Assembly (NCBI GenBank): GCA_003342895.1
Contig: PTFA01000197.1
Coordinates: 372,001 to 436,000, forward strand
Origin: Casuarius casuarius
Lineage: Eukaryota; Chordata; Aves; Casuariiformes; Casuariidae
Direction of reading: 5' to 3'
Length of the DNA: 64,000 nt
In this document: positions 39,591-51,192 of the stretch, one piece after another
Numbering within the stretch: position 1 is the stretch's first letter
Layout: each line of letters begins with the position of its first letter
Notes under the pieces: model-generated
Told to the model about the DNA's origin: nothing
The model's database searches: none
Seen by the model: the letters and a program-made list of their open reading frames with translations, nothing else
Made by a program: the position numbers and the translations under genes

Positions 39591-41621
39591 CGTAGCTGTG
39601 CACAACTGTCAAGGGAGAACGGTGACCTCCGATGCCATGCGGCCCAGGCAAGTTGGCTGAAAGAAAGTTCCAGATTAGAGTTTGCATCCAGAACACAACA
39701 CAGGCAAAGCAACAAACAACAAGGCTTATTCTGAGGCTGGACAGTGTTACTGCTTAAGTAGACTTGGCACAGTCCTCAGCATTGCCATGTCCAAGCAGTC
39801 AGGTTGGCAATCCCAATCAAGGTCAGATAGCAACGATCACTGCAATCAGCTACACCAATCCAGAAATGGTAGAAGGCGTTTGAACTACAGACTCTGCTTA
39901 ATAAAGATCTTCAGATTTTCCAATATCTGATTTACATTAGAGGACAAGGTCTCTCCAAGAAGCTGTCACTGTTTCAATGTAAGAATTCCCTCTAGTAGCC
40001 AAGGAATAGAGCCTAGTGAAAAAGAGCCAGAATATTTTTCTGCAGGCTCATGAATCATACACTTATACTCCAAAATTCAAGCAAACAAAGTCAAGAACCC
40101 CTTCAGCAAGAGACAAACAGAGCAAACAGCTTACACTGACATAATATACAGTGGTTATGAGGAGACACCCAGCTAGTGTCCTCTTTGGTCAAAGAGATGG
40201 ACTGGCTTATTACTGCAGGGTGCAGAAATCTAATCTAATGGTCTGATAGGATCAGTCAGCAAAGATACCATTCGATCAGCATGTCCACAAGATTTACATA
40301 GGAGGCTTTTCAGAAGAAAATTGTTCCATTTATCACCTGATAAGGAAAGCTTTGTGTTGCACTTGCAGCTGCCCTCCTTAGGAGTCAGTGCAAGATAAAC
40401 ATGGCCATAATTAGGCATAAATCCAAACAATTACATCCTGGGCAACTGTAAGAAGCTAGACCAAATCCTGAGACTGGGGGCAGTACAGGTGCACAAATAA
40501 AGCCATCTGGTTGTCTGATTGAATCAGAGTCATCAACAGAGCCATCAGATGTGACCTAGATCAGGTATCTAAGGGACACTCACTTAGGAGTGGGATATCC
40601 ATAAAATATGTTTCCCTTGATGTAGGTCTGCTGTCTAATGATAAGCTAGGAATTGAAGAAATCACCATCTCTTAGAGAAACATCCAGAAAGGACACCCTA
40701 CAAATAAGAGGCAAAATAATTATACAGGTTCTCATTCTAATTTCAGCTATATGCTCTTAAATCCAGAGCAGTCCATCTGCAAAGTTACATCTTTCTAAAA
40801 ACTGGTTCTATGGGAACCAAATCAGTCACTAAATCTGAGTAGGTTTAAACAAATTCCTATGCCATTTCTCCTCAAGGACAATGAGTCATAAATCCCCATG
40901 TACACAGGGAAATTAGCAAAACAAGAGCAATTGGCAAAAACAATCCAGTCTTGTCTCACCAAAGAAGGAGTTGGTAGGATAAAAAACATTTCCTCCATAA
41001 AGTCCCTGGATATACTGTCGAGACGCCAAAACTCTGCACACAGAGCAGAACCTGACCAAAGGAAATGACTTCCACTCCAGGGAGGCAAATGTACCTGTGC
41101 ATGCATGTGTAAGTGATCAGAAAGGCTTGCTCAGGTAGGCACCAGACAGCACAAGGAAGAAACTGTCTCAAATGATCTAGTCATCTTTCCAAAGGCAGGG
41201 GAGGGCCTTCACAGAAGATAATTCAATCTGTGCAGTTGTGGTTTCACCTCACAACCCTATATTCTTGTTCCTCTCTTATTTTTAAACAGCCTTCTTCAGA
41301 AAATGAAGTAAATAAATCTAAATCCTTCCTGCTGCTGGAGAACATAAAGGCAACATGATTCCTATTGGTTCTTCATGGAGGTGCCAGTGCTATACAGATC
41401 CTTACCAAAAGCCAAGAATACTGATCAGATTTTCAGTCTTCTTCTCCCCCTCCCCATTATTTCTGCCACTGAAGCACACATGGAAATGACAGTGACTGCT
41501 TCTTACAATGCACAGAAAGACTTGGAACTGGGTCTATATGTCTTCCTCCTCAACAGCGGGATACTACTCCCTTTGAGCTTATGACCCACAAAGAGATGCT
41601 CCTAAATAGCACTGGCTGGAG

Positions 41622-41622
41622 N
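41622..41622. other. Ambiguous base (N)
   Basis: A single N separates two copies of a short direct repeat (AGCACTGGCT before it, AGCACTGGCT after it), a context in which consensus calling can fail. Confidence 0.9.
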
Positions 41623-41984
41623 CAGCACTGGCTTCTGGTCCTATAGAAGCAGACAGTGCTTTGTTCCTTACCACTCTGAAGGCTGCGTCACTAGCAAAAG
41701 CTATGGCCTCTTTAGCGTCTCTTTGGTATTCATTAGCCCTACGAAGCTGCAGGCTGCAGGAAGTGACAAGTGCCTCCATAAGGACTTTTGTTTGCTGTCC
41801 TCCATAACAGGGCTTCCTGCACCAACTGCCTGCTCATGTAAAAAGTATATGAACAGAGGAGGCTCACAGAAATGATGTCCTCACTGGACCAGAGATGAAG
41901 CTTTTGCTGATCAACCTGTCCATGACCTAGTTTTTCTTTCCTATCAAATAAGTGTGCTCTTGTGAAACACTTTTCAGGTTCATC

Positions 41985-42405
41985 TTTTTCATCTAATCAC
42001 AGAAATGTCGGCTGGCAGAGACCACAAGAGATCACTTAACTGCATCCTCCTGCTCTGAGGCTGACAGGATAGAGTTAAACCCAGCACTGTTGGATATTTT
42101 TCTAGATATCCTCCAGCAAATGAGCTTCACCAGCATTCATAGCCTGTCTGTTCCCATGTCTCACCTTGCTAACAATTAGACAACTCCCTGCATATCTAAC
42201 TGAAATCTTGCTGCTTGAAATTAGGCAAGATTTCTTCTTCCTTCTCACTGTAGACATGGAGAGCAACTGACCATAATGCCCTTTTTTAACAATGATTTAT
42301 ATGTCCAAAGACTTATCTTGTTCCCCTTTCTCTTCTAGATAGAACAAAGCTTATTTTTTCATTTTTCTTTTCTAAATCCTTCTTTCCTTTCTATAGTCCT
42401 AAGTA
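41985..42405 (-). mobile_element. CR1 LINE 3'-half fragment
   Basis: In reverse orientation it follows the CR1 consensus over about 420 bp. It starts at the 3' end with CACAGAAATGTCGGCTGGCA and GAGACCACAAGAGATCACTT. It continues with AACAATTAGACAACTCCCTG, ATATCTAACTGAAATCTTGC, TGTAGACATGGAGAGCAACT and GACCATAATGCCC. It finishes with AAAGACTTATCTTGTTCCCC and TCTTCTAGATAGAACAAAGC. Many substitutions mark it as old. Confidence 0.88.
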
Positions 42406-44270
42406 GGGAATGGGGTCACACAAGCTCGCTAATTCTGAAACTTATTTTAAGTTCACTATGATACGGGCTTAACACACCTCTGGAAAGACCATGCGGCAGG
42501 TAGTAGTGGGACGATTTTTCATCCTATTGCAAAGTTAGGACATACTGGAAGCATGCAGCCACTAAGATTCCTGACAGTATGTCACAGCAAATGGCCCCAT
42601 TGTCAGGGAGCACTAAAATGTGCAATGGTTTAGGAGACTAAGAGCAGCTTGTCCATGAATTTCTAACCATGGCCACACCACTGGCTAGATGAAGCAGAAT
42701 GGATGCTACTAACTGATTTTCAAGAGTTCAAAAGTCAGACACTGAAAATTACAGAGTGGCAACAGACAAATATTTTATCTGCTTGTTATGCTGGTTTGGG
42801 GGGTGGGGGGGATTGAGAGAGGCAAAGAGTCAGCACATGCAACAAGAAAAACAAAGCTTTTGGCATAAGTTTCCCATCTGCCCCCTCTAAGATGGCTTGT
42901 AATGGCATCATGACCAAACTGATCAGCCCAGGCTTCACTCTTCCAGCCGGCAGCAGGAGTTACAAGAGCAAGCAAAGAAAGAGACACCGCAAGGAGCCTG
43001 CAAATCAAGAGTTCTGGGGGGTGGCACGAGAGCTGCTGTCATCAGCCACATGGAAAGGTGCCCTGAATCCCCAGTGACACTCCAGAAAGAAGGGGCAGGG
43101 AAGCATCAGCAGAAGGGAGAGGCTGGGAACACCCTAGTGATTTAAGTGATACAAAACTTATTCTCCTTCATAATGACTGCAGGGGGTGGAAATAGAGTTA
43201 CAGGTGGAAATTAAAGTAGAGAAAGAATCTCAAAGAAGGCCTCAGAGATAGTGAGCTCTGTACGAAACTGAAGCTTGCAAGAGGAAAGGGAGGCAGCAGA
43301 CAGGAGGAGCTGAGAGCTAATGGGACATGACTGCTGTGCCCTGCCTCAGCAGAGAAGGTGGATGTGACAGAGATGGAGAGCAGCACAAGCTGGCTCTCAC
43401 CAGAGGATCACAGACCCAGAAATGAGTCCCCATCATGTGTGGGATTATGGGACAGCAGAGGAGAAAGGCAATCAGTAAAGAGAAAGTCTGGGGGAGAACT
43501 CTTCCCACTCAAAACATCATGACCTACAGACACAAAATTTAGTGTAGTGCCTAGCCTCTGGCACACCTTGCAAGACCTCTGGTCCTAACTCATCCCTGCA
43601 TTGAGGCACGGCCCTTTATAGGACGTAAGTGTTGATCTCCTTTATCATCTCTGTCTGTATGCCTATCCCACTATGATCAGTACAGCAGGGGCAGCTAGAC
43701 ACCCAAAAACACCCTTAGGTGGGTCTGGCCAGCAAAGCAAGAGCTCTGCTAACCAGCTAATTAGAAGATAGCATGGGAAGGCATGTGGCCTTCTGCGTCT
43801 AAAGGATGATCATACAGAGAAATGAATGAAATGCAGAATGTTTTCTTATCACAAGAGGAATCATTACTCGAGGCTACAATAGCAGAGGAGCTCAGGATGC
43901 AGCTCTGTTCCAGAAAATGGTTGCTATACTTGTATTTTTTTGTGGTTGCCAGACCTATGAGGCTTCCGTCTGTTTGAAGGACACAGGAGGAGATTTATCA
44001 TTATCAGGGTCTGGAGACAGCTGTAGCTCTTCTGGAAAACGAATTCATGTTCTGAAATAACTGGTGAGCTTTTGAAGATATTTCTTCTGAAACTGGGATG
44101 AAAAATCAAAATCTCAAAAAATTTCACAGACTTGGAATGCTGAAACGGCTCAAGCGCTGCCTGCATCTTTGCTGCTCAGACAGTGGAAGGCTTCACACCT
44201 GTTTTAAAATCTCTCTCTCCATATATATATATGTACCTTATGAGACGTACTCCTCACAATCTGTTTGACG
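42406..44270. other. GRIN2B: Intronic sequence without recognised genes
   Basis: Nothing recognised apart from a G-rich run near 42796-42810 and an AT dinucleotide run at 44221-44231. Confidence 0.55.
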
Positions 44271-44274
44271 TCTT

Positions 44275-44776
44275 TCAAGAATCAACTGCACCAAGCTGTA
44301 CAGAGCAGCAAACTGTTCACTAAATCCAGAGAAGACTAATAAAAATGATCAGAAGACTGGAAAACATGACCTACCAGGAGAGACTGAACAAATTCTTGTT
44401 TAATCTACAGCAGAGACGACTGGGAGACAACATGATAGAAACCTTCCCCCTTCAAAAGGGAAGATAAAAAAAGGAAGAGAATAAACAATTCTCTGTGTCC
44501 ACTAGGGAGATGACAAGTAGTAACGGGCTTAAACTGCAGTCAGGGAAATCTAGGTTAGACATTAGAAAAACTTTCCAGGATAAGGAGAAAGAAGCGATGG
44601 AAGAAACTGCCTTGGGATTTCATGGCCTTTCTAGCCTCAAAGGACTTTTAGACCAGGTGAGGCAAACATCTGTCAGGAATAATTTTGATCTAGTCGATCC
44701 CTTCCATGGGCAGAGGGAGGAACTAAATGCCCTCCTGCTGTTCCTTCCAGGCACAGCATCTATGATTCTATGATTA
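44275..44776 (+). mobile_element. CR1 LINE 3'-end with terminal ATTCTATG repeat
   Basis: The longest and clearest sense CR1 tail in the window. Recognisable phrases are AATAAAAATGATCAGAAGAC, AAAACATGACCTACCAGGAG, AGTAGTAACGGGCTTAAACT, GGTTAGACATTAGAAAAACT, GTCAGGAATAATTTTGATCT and CTTCCAGGCACAGCATCTAT. It ends in the diagnostic CR1 terminal repeat (TCTATGATTCTATGATTA, near 44758-44776). CR1 elements lack poly(A) tails and end in this 8-bp type repeat. The part present is non-coding and 5'-truncated. Confidence 0.94.
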
Positions 44777-45071
44777 GGGATAAAAGTGTGCAGTGATGAG
44801 ACTGAGCTATAGTGAATGCACACAAGTGGACTGAATCAGTGTTTCCAATGCAGCCTTTCATCTCCTACTGCCCAAGTGTTTGAATTGGAAACTCTCCTGT
44901 TCTTTGTGCAGTTTCTTCTATATATTACCTAGAAGTTGCAAGGACAAAATTCCTTGCTAATTTAACAAAAATTAGTGAGAGTTCAGCTGATTTCATATTA
45001 CAAAGAAATGCACTTAAAAATGTCTTTGGATTGTGTGCTAATACAATAAGTCATGGTTCGTATTGTGGCAT

Positions 45072-45165
45072 TGTCCAGGAGCTGCTGCTAAGGGCCAGCA
45101 CTCCATTTTGCCTGGCTCTGTACAAACACAGAACAAAAAGATGATCTTTGCCACAAAGTGCTCTG
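45072..45165 (-). repeat. Old interspersed repeat tail, reverse copy
   Basis: GGGCCAGCACTCCATTTTGC, CTGGCTCTGTACAAACACAG and AACAAAAAGATGATCTTTGC, followed by CACAAAGTGCTCTG, are the complement of the family tail seen at 39455-39590 ('...agggacc.tctttttgttctgtgtttgtacagcgcctagcacaatggggtcctggtc'). Confidence 0.7.
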
Positions 45166-47201
45166 TTTCACCTTTATATTTTAATGTTTGCATTTCAGCT
45201 GAATGGAGAAGATTAACAACAAGGCTATGGGGTTCCAGTTATGAAAGGTATTTGTCTATGATCAGAGCATGCTCATAGACAGCTCAGAGCTTGATTGTAA
45301 TAATATGATCTTCCTGCTGAGCAAGACCCACTCTTCAAGGTAAAACATTTGTGTTCAGTGAGAGCTGCAAGCTTTTCATACCTCTAATGAGTTATATAGT
45401 TCATCATGGTCTCATTTCAATCCAGCCCCAGCTCATAAAAAATGAAGAGCTATTCTGGCTTAATGGATGCTGAGTGGTCCCCACAGACAGTAAAACTCAG
45501 GCAGGTCTCACATCTCAAACTCACCAGCACCCCTTCTACTAAAAGTTTAGCTCAATTGAGAAACCATAGATATTCTCAGGGAGACTGAACAACCCCTCCT
45601 GCCACTAACAGAAGCCCCCAAGCCCTCACTGAGAGGGAGACAGGATAATGCATGTGGGAAGTTGAGTAAAAACAAGACTGCATTTGGCTGAGCCTCCCCA
45701 GAACCTGAAATTTATTCCAGTAAGAAATTCCCTACAGCCTACAATGGCAATAATTCCTAGCAGGATCCGTGCTGCTACTGCCTCTTTTTCCTATTCTGAA
45801 AACAGAGTTTTCATCTGTGAGAACAAGTTTGGTGCCAGCTGAGAACAAATCCTCCTGGACTTTGCATGGTATACTTCAGTGAGGTTGTATGATGAGCAGA
45901 GCTTGACATCAGGTCTTTTCAGTATGAGCCTTGCCTGATCACCCTCGAAGCTGCCTGTATGATATCCAGCTAGCCTGCCTCCAAACACATCCAAGAGCTG
46001 TCCTCACATGCTGATGCCATGCCATATGATTCTCATGTTCCTGCTCCCCTGGGACCTCTGCTGCCTCTCCCAGTCATACGTTCTCATCTGGTCTGCACAG
46101 TGCCAAGATCACAAGATAGCTGGGTCTTCCTCAAACTCAAGCACAAGCCAGTGCCTTTCACCATCTCCCCAAACTCCTGCAATGACTGGGAAAACTTGGT
46201 GTCTGAAAGGCACTACTGCAACCTTTCTTCTGCATCCTCCAAAACCTGCTCCTCCAGGCCTCTTCTGAATGCATTTGTCCTGAGAGCTTTCTATTTCCTA
46301 CTCATTTCCCCATGAATTTCTTCCTGGCTTTGGTCACATAGGCCACTTGCAAGTCCACAAAGGGGACAAGTGGTCAAGGACAGAATGCTTTCTATGACTG
46401 GTGAGGCAAGGGGGCACTTTCTAGGCCATAAATATGGTCACATCCAGGCCGAGCTCTGGTCCATATCTGTTGAGTGCTCTGCTGAATTGCCCTATGCTTT
46501 TGCTCTGATTTCTCACCCCATCACTTTTTTATCTGTTCTTTTCTTAGCCTTCAAAATACCCCCTCTACTCAGCTGATTCAAACCCTTTGGGAATGCTTGT
46601 TCTGAGCATGGACCCTTGGCATTTATGTGGGAGGTGCTTTGCACTAACACTGAAATCCACACCATTTCTAAGCTGGTTCTTTGGGTTACATGCAAATTAT
46701 CCAGAAATATGCAAATTTGCAACTTTGAGCAACTTGATATGATCTCACATACACATCCTACTTAATGCACCATCCTATTGCAAATGACAGTGGCCAGAGA
46801 TATCAAGCACAGTTAACACTGGCACATTGCAAAGTGTGGCTGTAGCTCAATCACAGCCATTTAGCACTCAGAATTTCACAGCCTACAAGCCATATAGAGA
46901 AATATTTTCCTTCTCTGCCACTGAAACTCCCGTCACAGAGAAGGACTCTGAAAGGCAGGGAAATTTATGTTCAGAGGTGACAGAAGGGGAAGCTGATGAA
47001 TTTTTTATGTATGCTAATGAAAGAATGTAATGGTATCCTGCAAGGAAAAGACAGCAGCCTGGGTATTGGAGATACCAGTGGCTCAAAATGCAGGGAAGTG
47101 CTGGTCAGCCCTTGATAAAAGTAGAGAAGGGTGTGGGGCAGAGTATTTGATTGGAGCCTTCCTCCATCCTCCTCCTCCCTGATGCAGTTTGAGAATTACT
47201 A

Positions 47202-47411
<210 letters not shown>

Positions 47412-48216
47412 TTAAGCCAGGACAGTAGGAACACAGTACCAACAATTATTATTCAGCTGGTGACAGCAAAGGAAAATCCAAGAGGAAGGGGGTGGTAGGA
47501 GCAGTACAGTTACTCAAGGAACTGGGAGAATAAGGCAAGTCAGGGCAATTTCCTCTGTTTTGTGACTGGGATAGGGAAGCAGTGTCCCACTCTGGCTCCT
47601 CCTGAATTCATGGAAGTACACATAGGAGTCACGTGTGTATACATGTGCTTGCAGTCCTTGATTTCGCCTTACCTCAAAGGGCAGAGGGATCCATGTAAGC
47701 ATGCTCCACGGCCTATATTTTGCTCACTCTCCAAAGGAGATTTCACATTTTATTTGAGGACAGCTATGGCCTACAGGTGCACAAGTGGAGACAGAGCCCT
47801 CCCACACATCCAGACTATGATGAGGGAAGCTGCAGAGTAGAGAAAGGGGTGGCACACCTGCAAGGAGCTCCATACCTATTAGAGACAGCATGCCTTATGG
47901 GGCCCAAAGCAATTCTCTGAAACATCTTAGGAATAAGGACAGTGGATGTTGAGATAGCCCAGTTAAAGTCCTTTTCCTTAGGGATAGAGTTATGCCTTAT
48001 ACCCAGCAAGATCAAACTAAAGGGTGATCAGCCCTGAAAACCTATGCAGCCACCACTAATGATTGTCTTTGTCTGGAAAGGCTCCGTCACTTCAGTGCAA
48101 GGCACCCCCCTTTGGGCCATCTCATGTCAGTTGCACAAATGGACTATTAACCAGTCCAGGCTTCAATCTCATTTATCCTAAGGCCTCCTCACTCAGCTCT
48201 GGCAGTGGGGAAGACC

Positions 48217-48270
48217 TTTAAGTGGACCAAGATTACAGCTACACCCATTTCAAGGCCTTTCTGCATTGTT
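48217..48270 (+). repeat. Dispersed repeat, copy 1
   Basis: About 53 bp (AAGTGGACCAAGATTACAGC core) align to 49098-49150 at roughly 79% identity by eye, with most differences being transitions. It is followed by AGAGTATGTTAAAGC and GTGTTGCTGTAAATGAGCAT, which may belong to the same old element. Confidence 0.65.
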
Positions 48271-48285
48271 AGAGTATGTTAAAGC

Positions 48286-48286
48286 N
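48286..48286. other. Ambiguous base (N)
   Basis: A single unresolved base lies within the probable repeat that starts at 48217. Confidence 0.9.
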
Positions 48287-49097
48287 GTGTTGCTGTAAAT
48301 GAGCATCAGGTCTATCGCTTTCTTAACTGTCAGGACGTCCAGAACGACACTGTGGGAAAGAGGAGGAGGCAAATAGACATTTCACAGTTCAGTGGCTTAT
48401 AAGACATCTCCGTGGCACTCTGACAGCTTCCCCTGTTCATATAATTCACTTCAGTTCACAATCTGCTTGTGTGGAGTAGAATTTGCCTTTATACACCTGC
48501 TCTAACACCAGTAGCATCGCATCACTGTGAGAGTCAGAGGTGACCAAGTTGTCTGCAGGGCTAGCCCCAAGAGTCTGGCCTCCCATGTTTTGCCCAATTC
48601 TTTTATAAATTACACAAGCAATATTTCCATTACAGACATGAGAGGCTCTTCCACTTTATTACACTGCAACACCAGGAAACATTTCCGTGTATTCAACCTC
48701 ATTTTGTCTCTTCTGAACTTGATTTGAACCTATGTCAAGAATAAAAACAATTCACCTCCAGATTTCTGTCCTTTCAGGGTGTTCACACTGTCCCAGTATC
48801 TGCACACAGAGAACTCTAATAATTTAAGCAAAACATTGGTAACAGGCAAACTTCCTTGAACAAGTTAAAAAGCAGCTCAAGATTTTAGCTTCTTCCTTCT
48901 CCCAAACTCTTTTTTCCTAGCTCCATCAGCTAACCAAAATCATCCACTAATTCCCCCTTACCACATACAATTAGCAGTTATGTTTACTTCTAAAGGAAGT
49001 TCCATATTTTCTCCGTCTTGTGACCTTCAGGGGATGCACTCAGTGTAAGAAACACAGCCTTAAGGGAGCCCAGTGCAAAACATTGTAACAGGCTGAT

Positions 49098-49150
49098 TTT
49101 CAAGTGGACTGAGATTACAGCTATACCCACTTCATGACCTCTCTGTACTG
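49098..49150 (+). repeat. Dispersed repeat, copy 2
   Basis: This is the partner of 48217-48270 in the same orientation (AAGTGGACTGAGATTACAGC core). The flanks outside the shared 53 bp do not align obviously, so these are likely two independent insertions or fragments of one old family rather than a local duplication. Confidence 0.6.
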
Positions 49151-49843
49151 GCCACCAGAAAAAAGAAAGGGCAAGACTGCAAGAAGATGAGGACGCCATT
49201 AGCCTGATGGGAGATGCAGCTTTGTATGTCAGTATTCCGAAAGCAGTGCCAACATTTAATTAAATAAACAGCAATATTAGACAGTTCTCGGCCCTCTTCC
49301 CCCTCCCATCCAAGGATGATGCCACTGTGGGAATCTCCCTTGTACAGGTTCACAAGGAGAGTTCACAGAAATCAGCAAGAGATATAAGACAAGAGGGTGT
49401 AATTTCTGTTTGTTTTCCACCAGGAAGATTAGAACCACTAATAATAATCAAGGAGAGATCATCAGTGACTCGATCCTTGGAGCTGCCTTGAGATTTACAC
49501 TTAAAGCAGCACTAAAATCCCTCACCTCACACCTTAATGACTGAAATTAGCCTCCAAATTTGGCACAATAACTCTTCAGAGGGTTTTCATTCTAACTCGC
49601 TAGCAAAATGTTTACCAAAGTTCGCAGGAGGAGTAGAGAAAAGCACCTCCTGTTTGCCCTGCTTCGTGTTCCCGCAGCTTGCCCAAGCCAGTTGCCTATC
49701 TTGGGATGGAGGACACAAGTGAGACCTGAGGAGCTGCTGGGCTTCCTTTGATCTCCCTCTCTTACTTATCTTGGAGATCCCAAGGAGGTAAGCTGGGCAG
49801 CAGAAGGACCTGGGGTAGATGCTGGGGGAAAGATGAGCTCTAA

Positions 49844-49858
49844 GGGGGGGGGGGGGGG
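49844..49858. repeat. Poly(G) run of 15
   Basis: Fifteen consecutive G on the plus strand, so fifteen C in the GRIN2B sense strand. It is length-unstable and could form a G-quadruplex on the non-sense strand. Confidence 0.9.
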
Positions 49859-49942
49859 CACATGAACAAGGAACCGGCATGGTCACGATAGATTTTTGAC
49901 AATTTTAGCAGGGATGTGAGAAGGATCAGGGCAGGACGGGGG

Positions 49943-49991
49943 CATGGGGAAGTCATGGGGAGTCATGGGGAAGTCATGAGTCATGGGGAAG
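49943..49991. repeat. 10-11 bp minisatellite
   Basis: Five tandem units based on CATGGGGAAGT, with one unit shortened to CATGAGT. Confidence 0.9.
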
Positions 49992-50369
49992 CCTGCACAT
50001 CAAAGTGTCAGGACTTGAAGGATTCCCTGGCAGGCCCAGCCAGCAATGTGCTGCGGGTGGCTCTGCACTTCATCACTAACACAGCAAGGGCCATCCCCTT
50101 CAGCAGCAGCACTGCCCAGGTACACCAGCACAACCACCAAGGCCAGAAGGTTTCATTTCCTCCATGCAGCCTACACACACACCAGTCCCCAAACGGGGAA
50201 CAAGGGAGTCTGGGAGAGAGACTGGCATGTCTGCACTGAGTCACTGGCTGCAAAGGGGGCACAACATGAGGGCAAATGAGCTGTGTAGGTGAGGTAATGC
50301 AAAATGAAACCCTGCCTGTAGGACGGTGAGGGCTTAATCCATGATTTTCTGGGTGTTTTAGACTCCATG

Positions 50370-50397
50370 ATGAAGAGAGAAAGAGAGAGAGAAGGGG
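50370..50397. repeat. GA-rich simple repeat
   Basis: The tract reads GATGAAGAGAGAAAGAGAGA followed by GAGAAGGGG. Confidence 0.75.
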
Positions 50398-50584
50398 CAG
50401 GCAAATTAATTTAACTTGCTAGAATCAAAGAATTCTGCTTATATGTTCATTTCTGGAGCAGCTCACTGCAAGCACAGAAGGGTCCAACCCTTCCCCAGTC
50501 CAGTGGAGACACAGCAGCTACAGTGCTCGAATTCAGCTGCACAGAAGCAAGATGCACACAACACTGTGGAGGCAGGTTGGCAGT

Positions 50585-50735
50585 GTGAGCTCTGCTGTAC
50601 GGATGAGCAGGCAGGAACAAAGAAATAAGGGACATGTCCTTGGGCACAAAGCAAGTCAGTGGAAGAGCCAGTAACAAGACTCAGGGGTACCTGACTCCCC
50701 GTCCTGTTCTCTGTTCTCTGACCACTCGGTAACAC
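50585..50735 (+). repeat. MIR/L2-like SINE remnant
   Basis: GCAAGTCAGTGGAAGAGCCA, GTAACAAGACTCAGGGGTAC, CTGACTCCCCGTCCTGTTCT and CTCTGACCACT closely follow the old SINE phrase 'gcaagtcagtggcagagccaggaatagaacccagg..cctgactcccagtcc.gtgctctaaccact'. Confidence 0.7.
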
Positions 50736-51137
50736 CACCTGTTCTAAATTTGAGACTGTCAGCCCTGCAAGCTAATGGAGAGTATTTCCAAGGCTGGTTA
50801 GCATAGGAAATAGAGCATTAAAACCATATCAAATGGCCAGTTTAGGACCAGCAGAGTGACTATGACATTTTAAATGGTTTCAGCTAGTGATGGGAAAAGC
50901 CTGGAGAAGAAAACGTGGCAGGCTGAGGGAATTTGGTAGGAGACAGGGAGGGAGTTAACCAAATTTTTCTCGACCTCAGAGACAGCACTGAAGTGGATGA
51001 GCTTGAAATCAGTACTAACCACTTCTACTTCTGTCTCCAGTTTCTCGATGGGAATCAGCTCCTCTTGAAGCTACTGACTAGGTGGGCAAATGTGGACAAT
51101 GCCCTGGTTCAGCCCATAGCCCTCCCTGCCTAACATG

Positions 51138-51149
51138 CACTCGCACACA

Positions 51150-51190
<41 letters not shown>
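51138..51190. repeat. (CA)18 microsatellite
   Basis: An uninterrupted run from 51154 to 51190, preceded by interrupted CA/CG units (GCACTCGCACACACGCGCAC). This is the longest pure dinucleotide repeat in the window and likely polymorphic. Confidence 0.97.
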
Positions 51191-51192
<2 letters not shown>

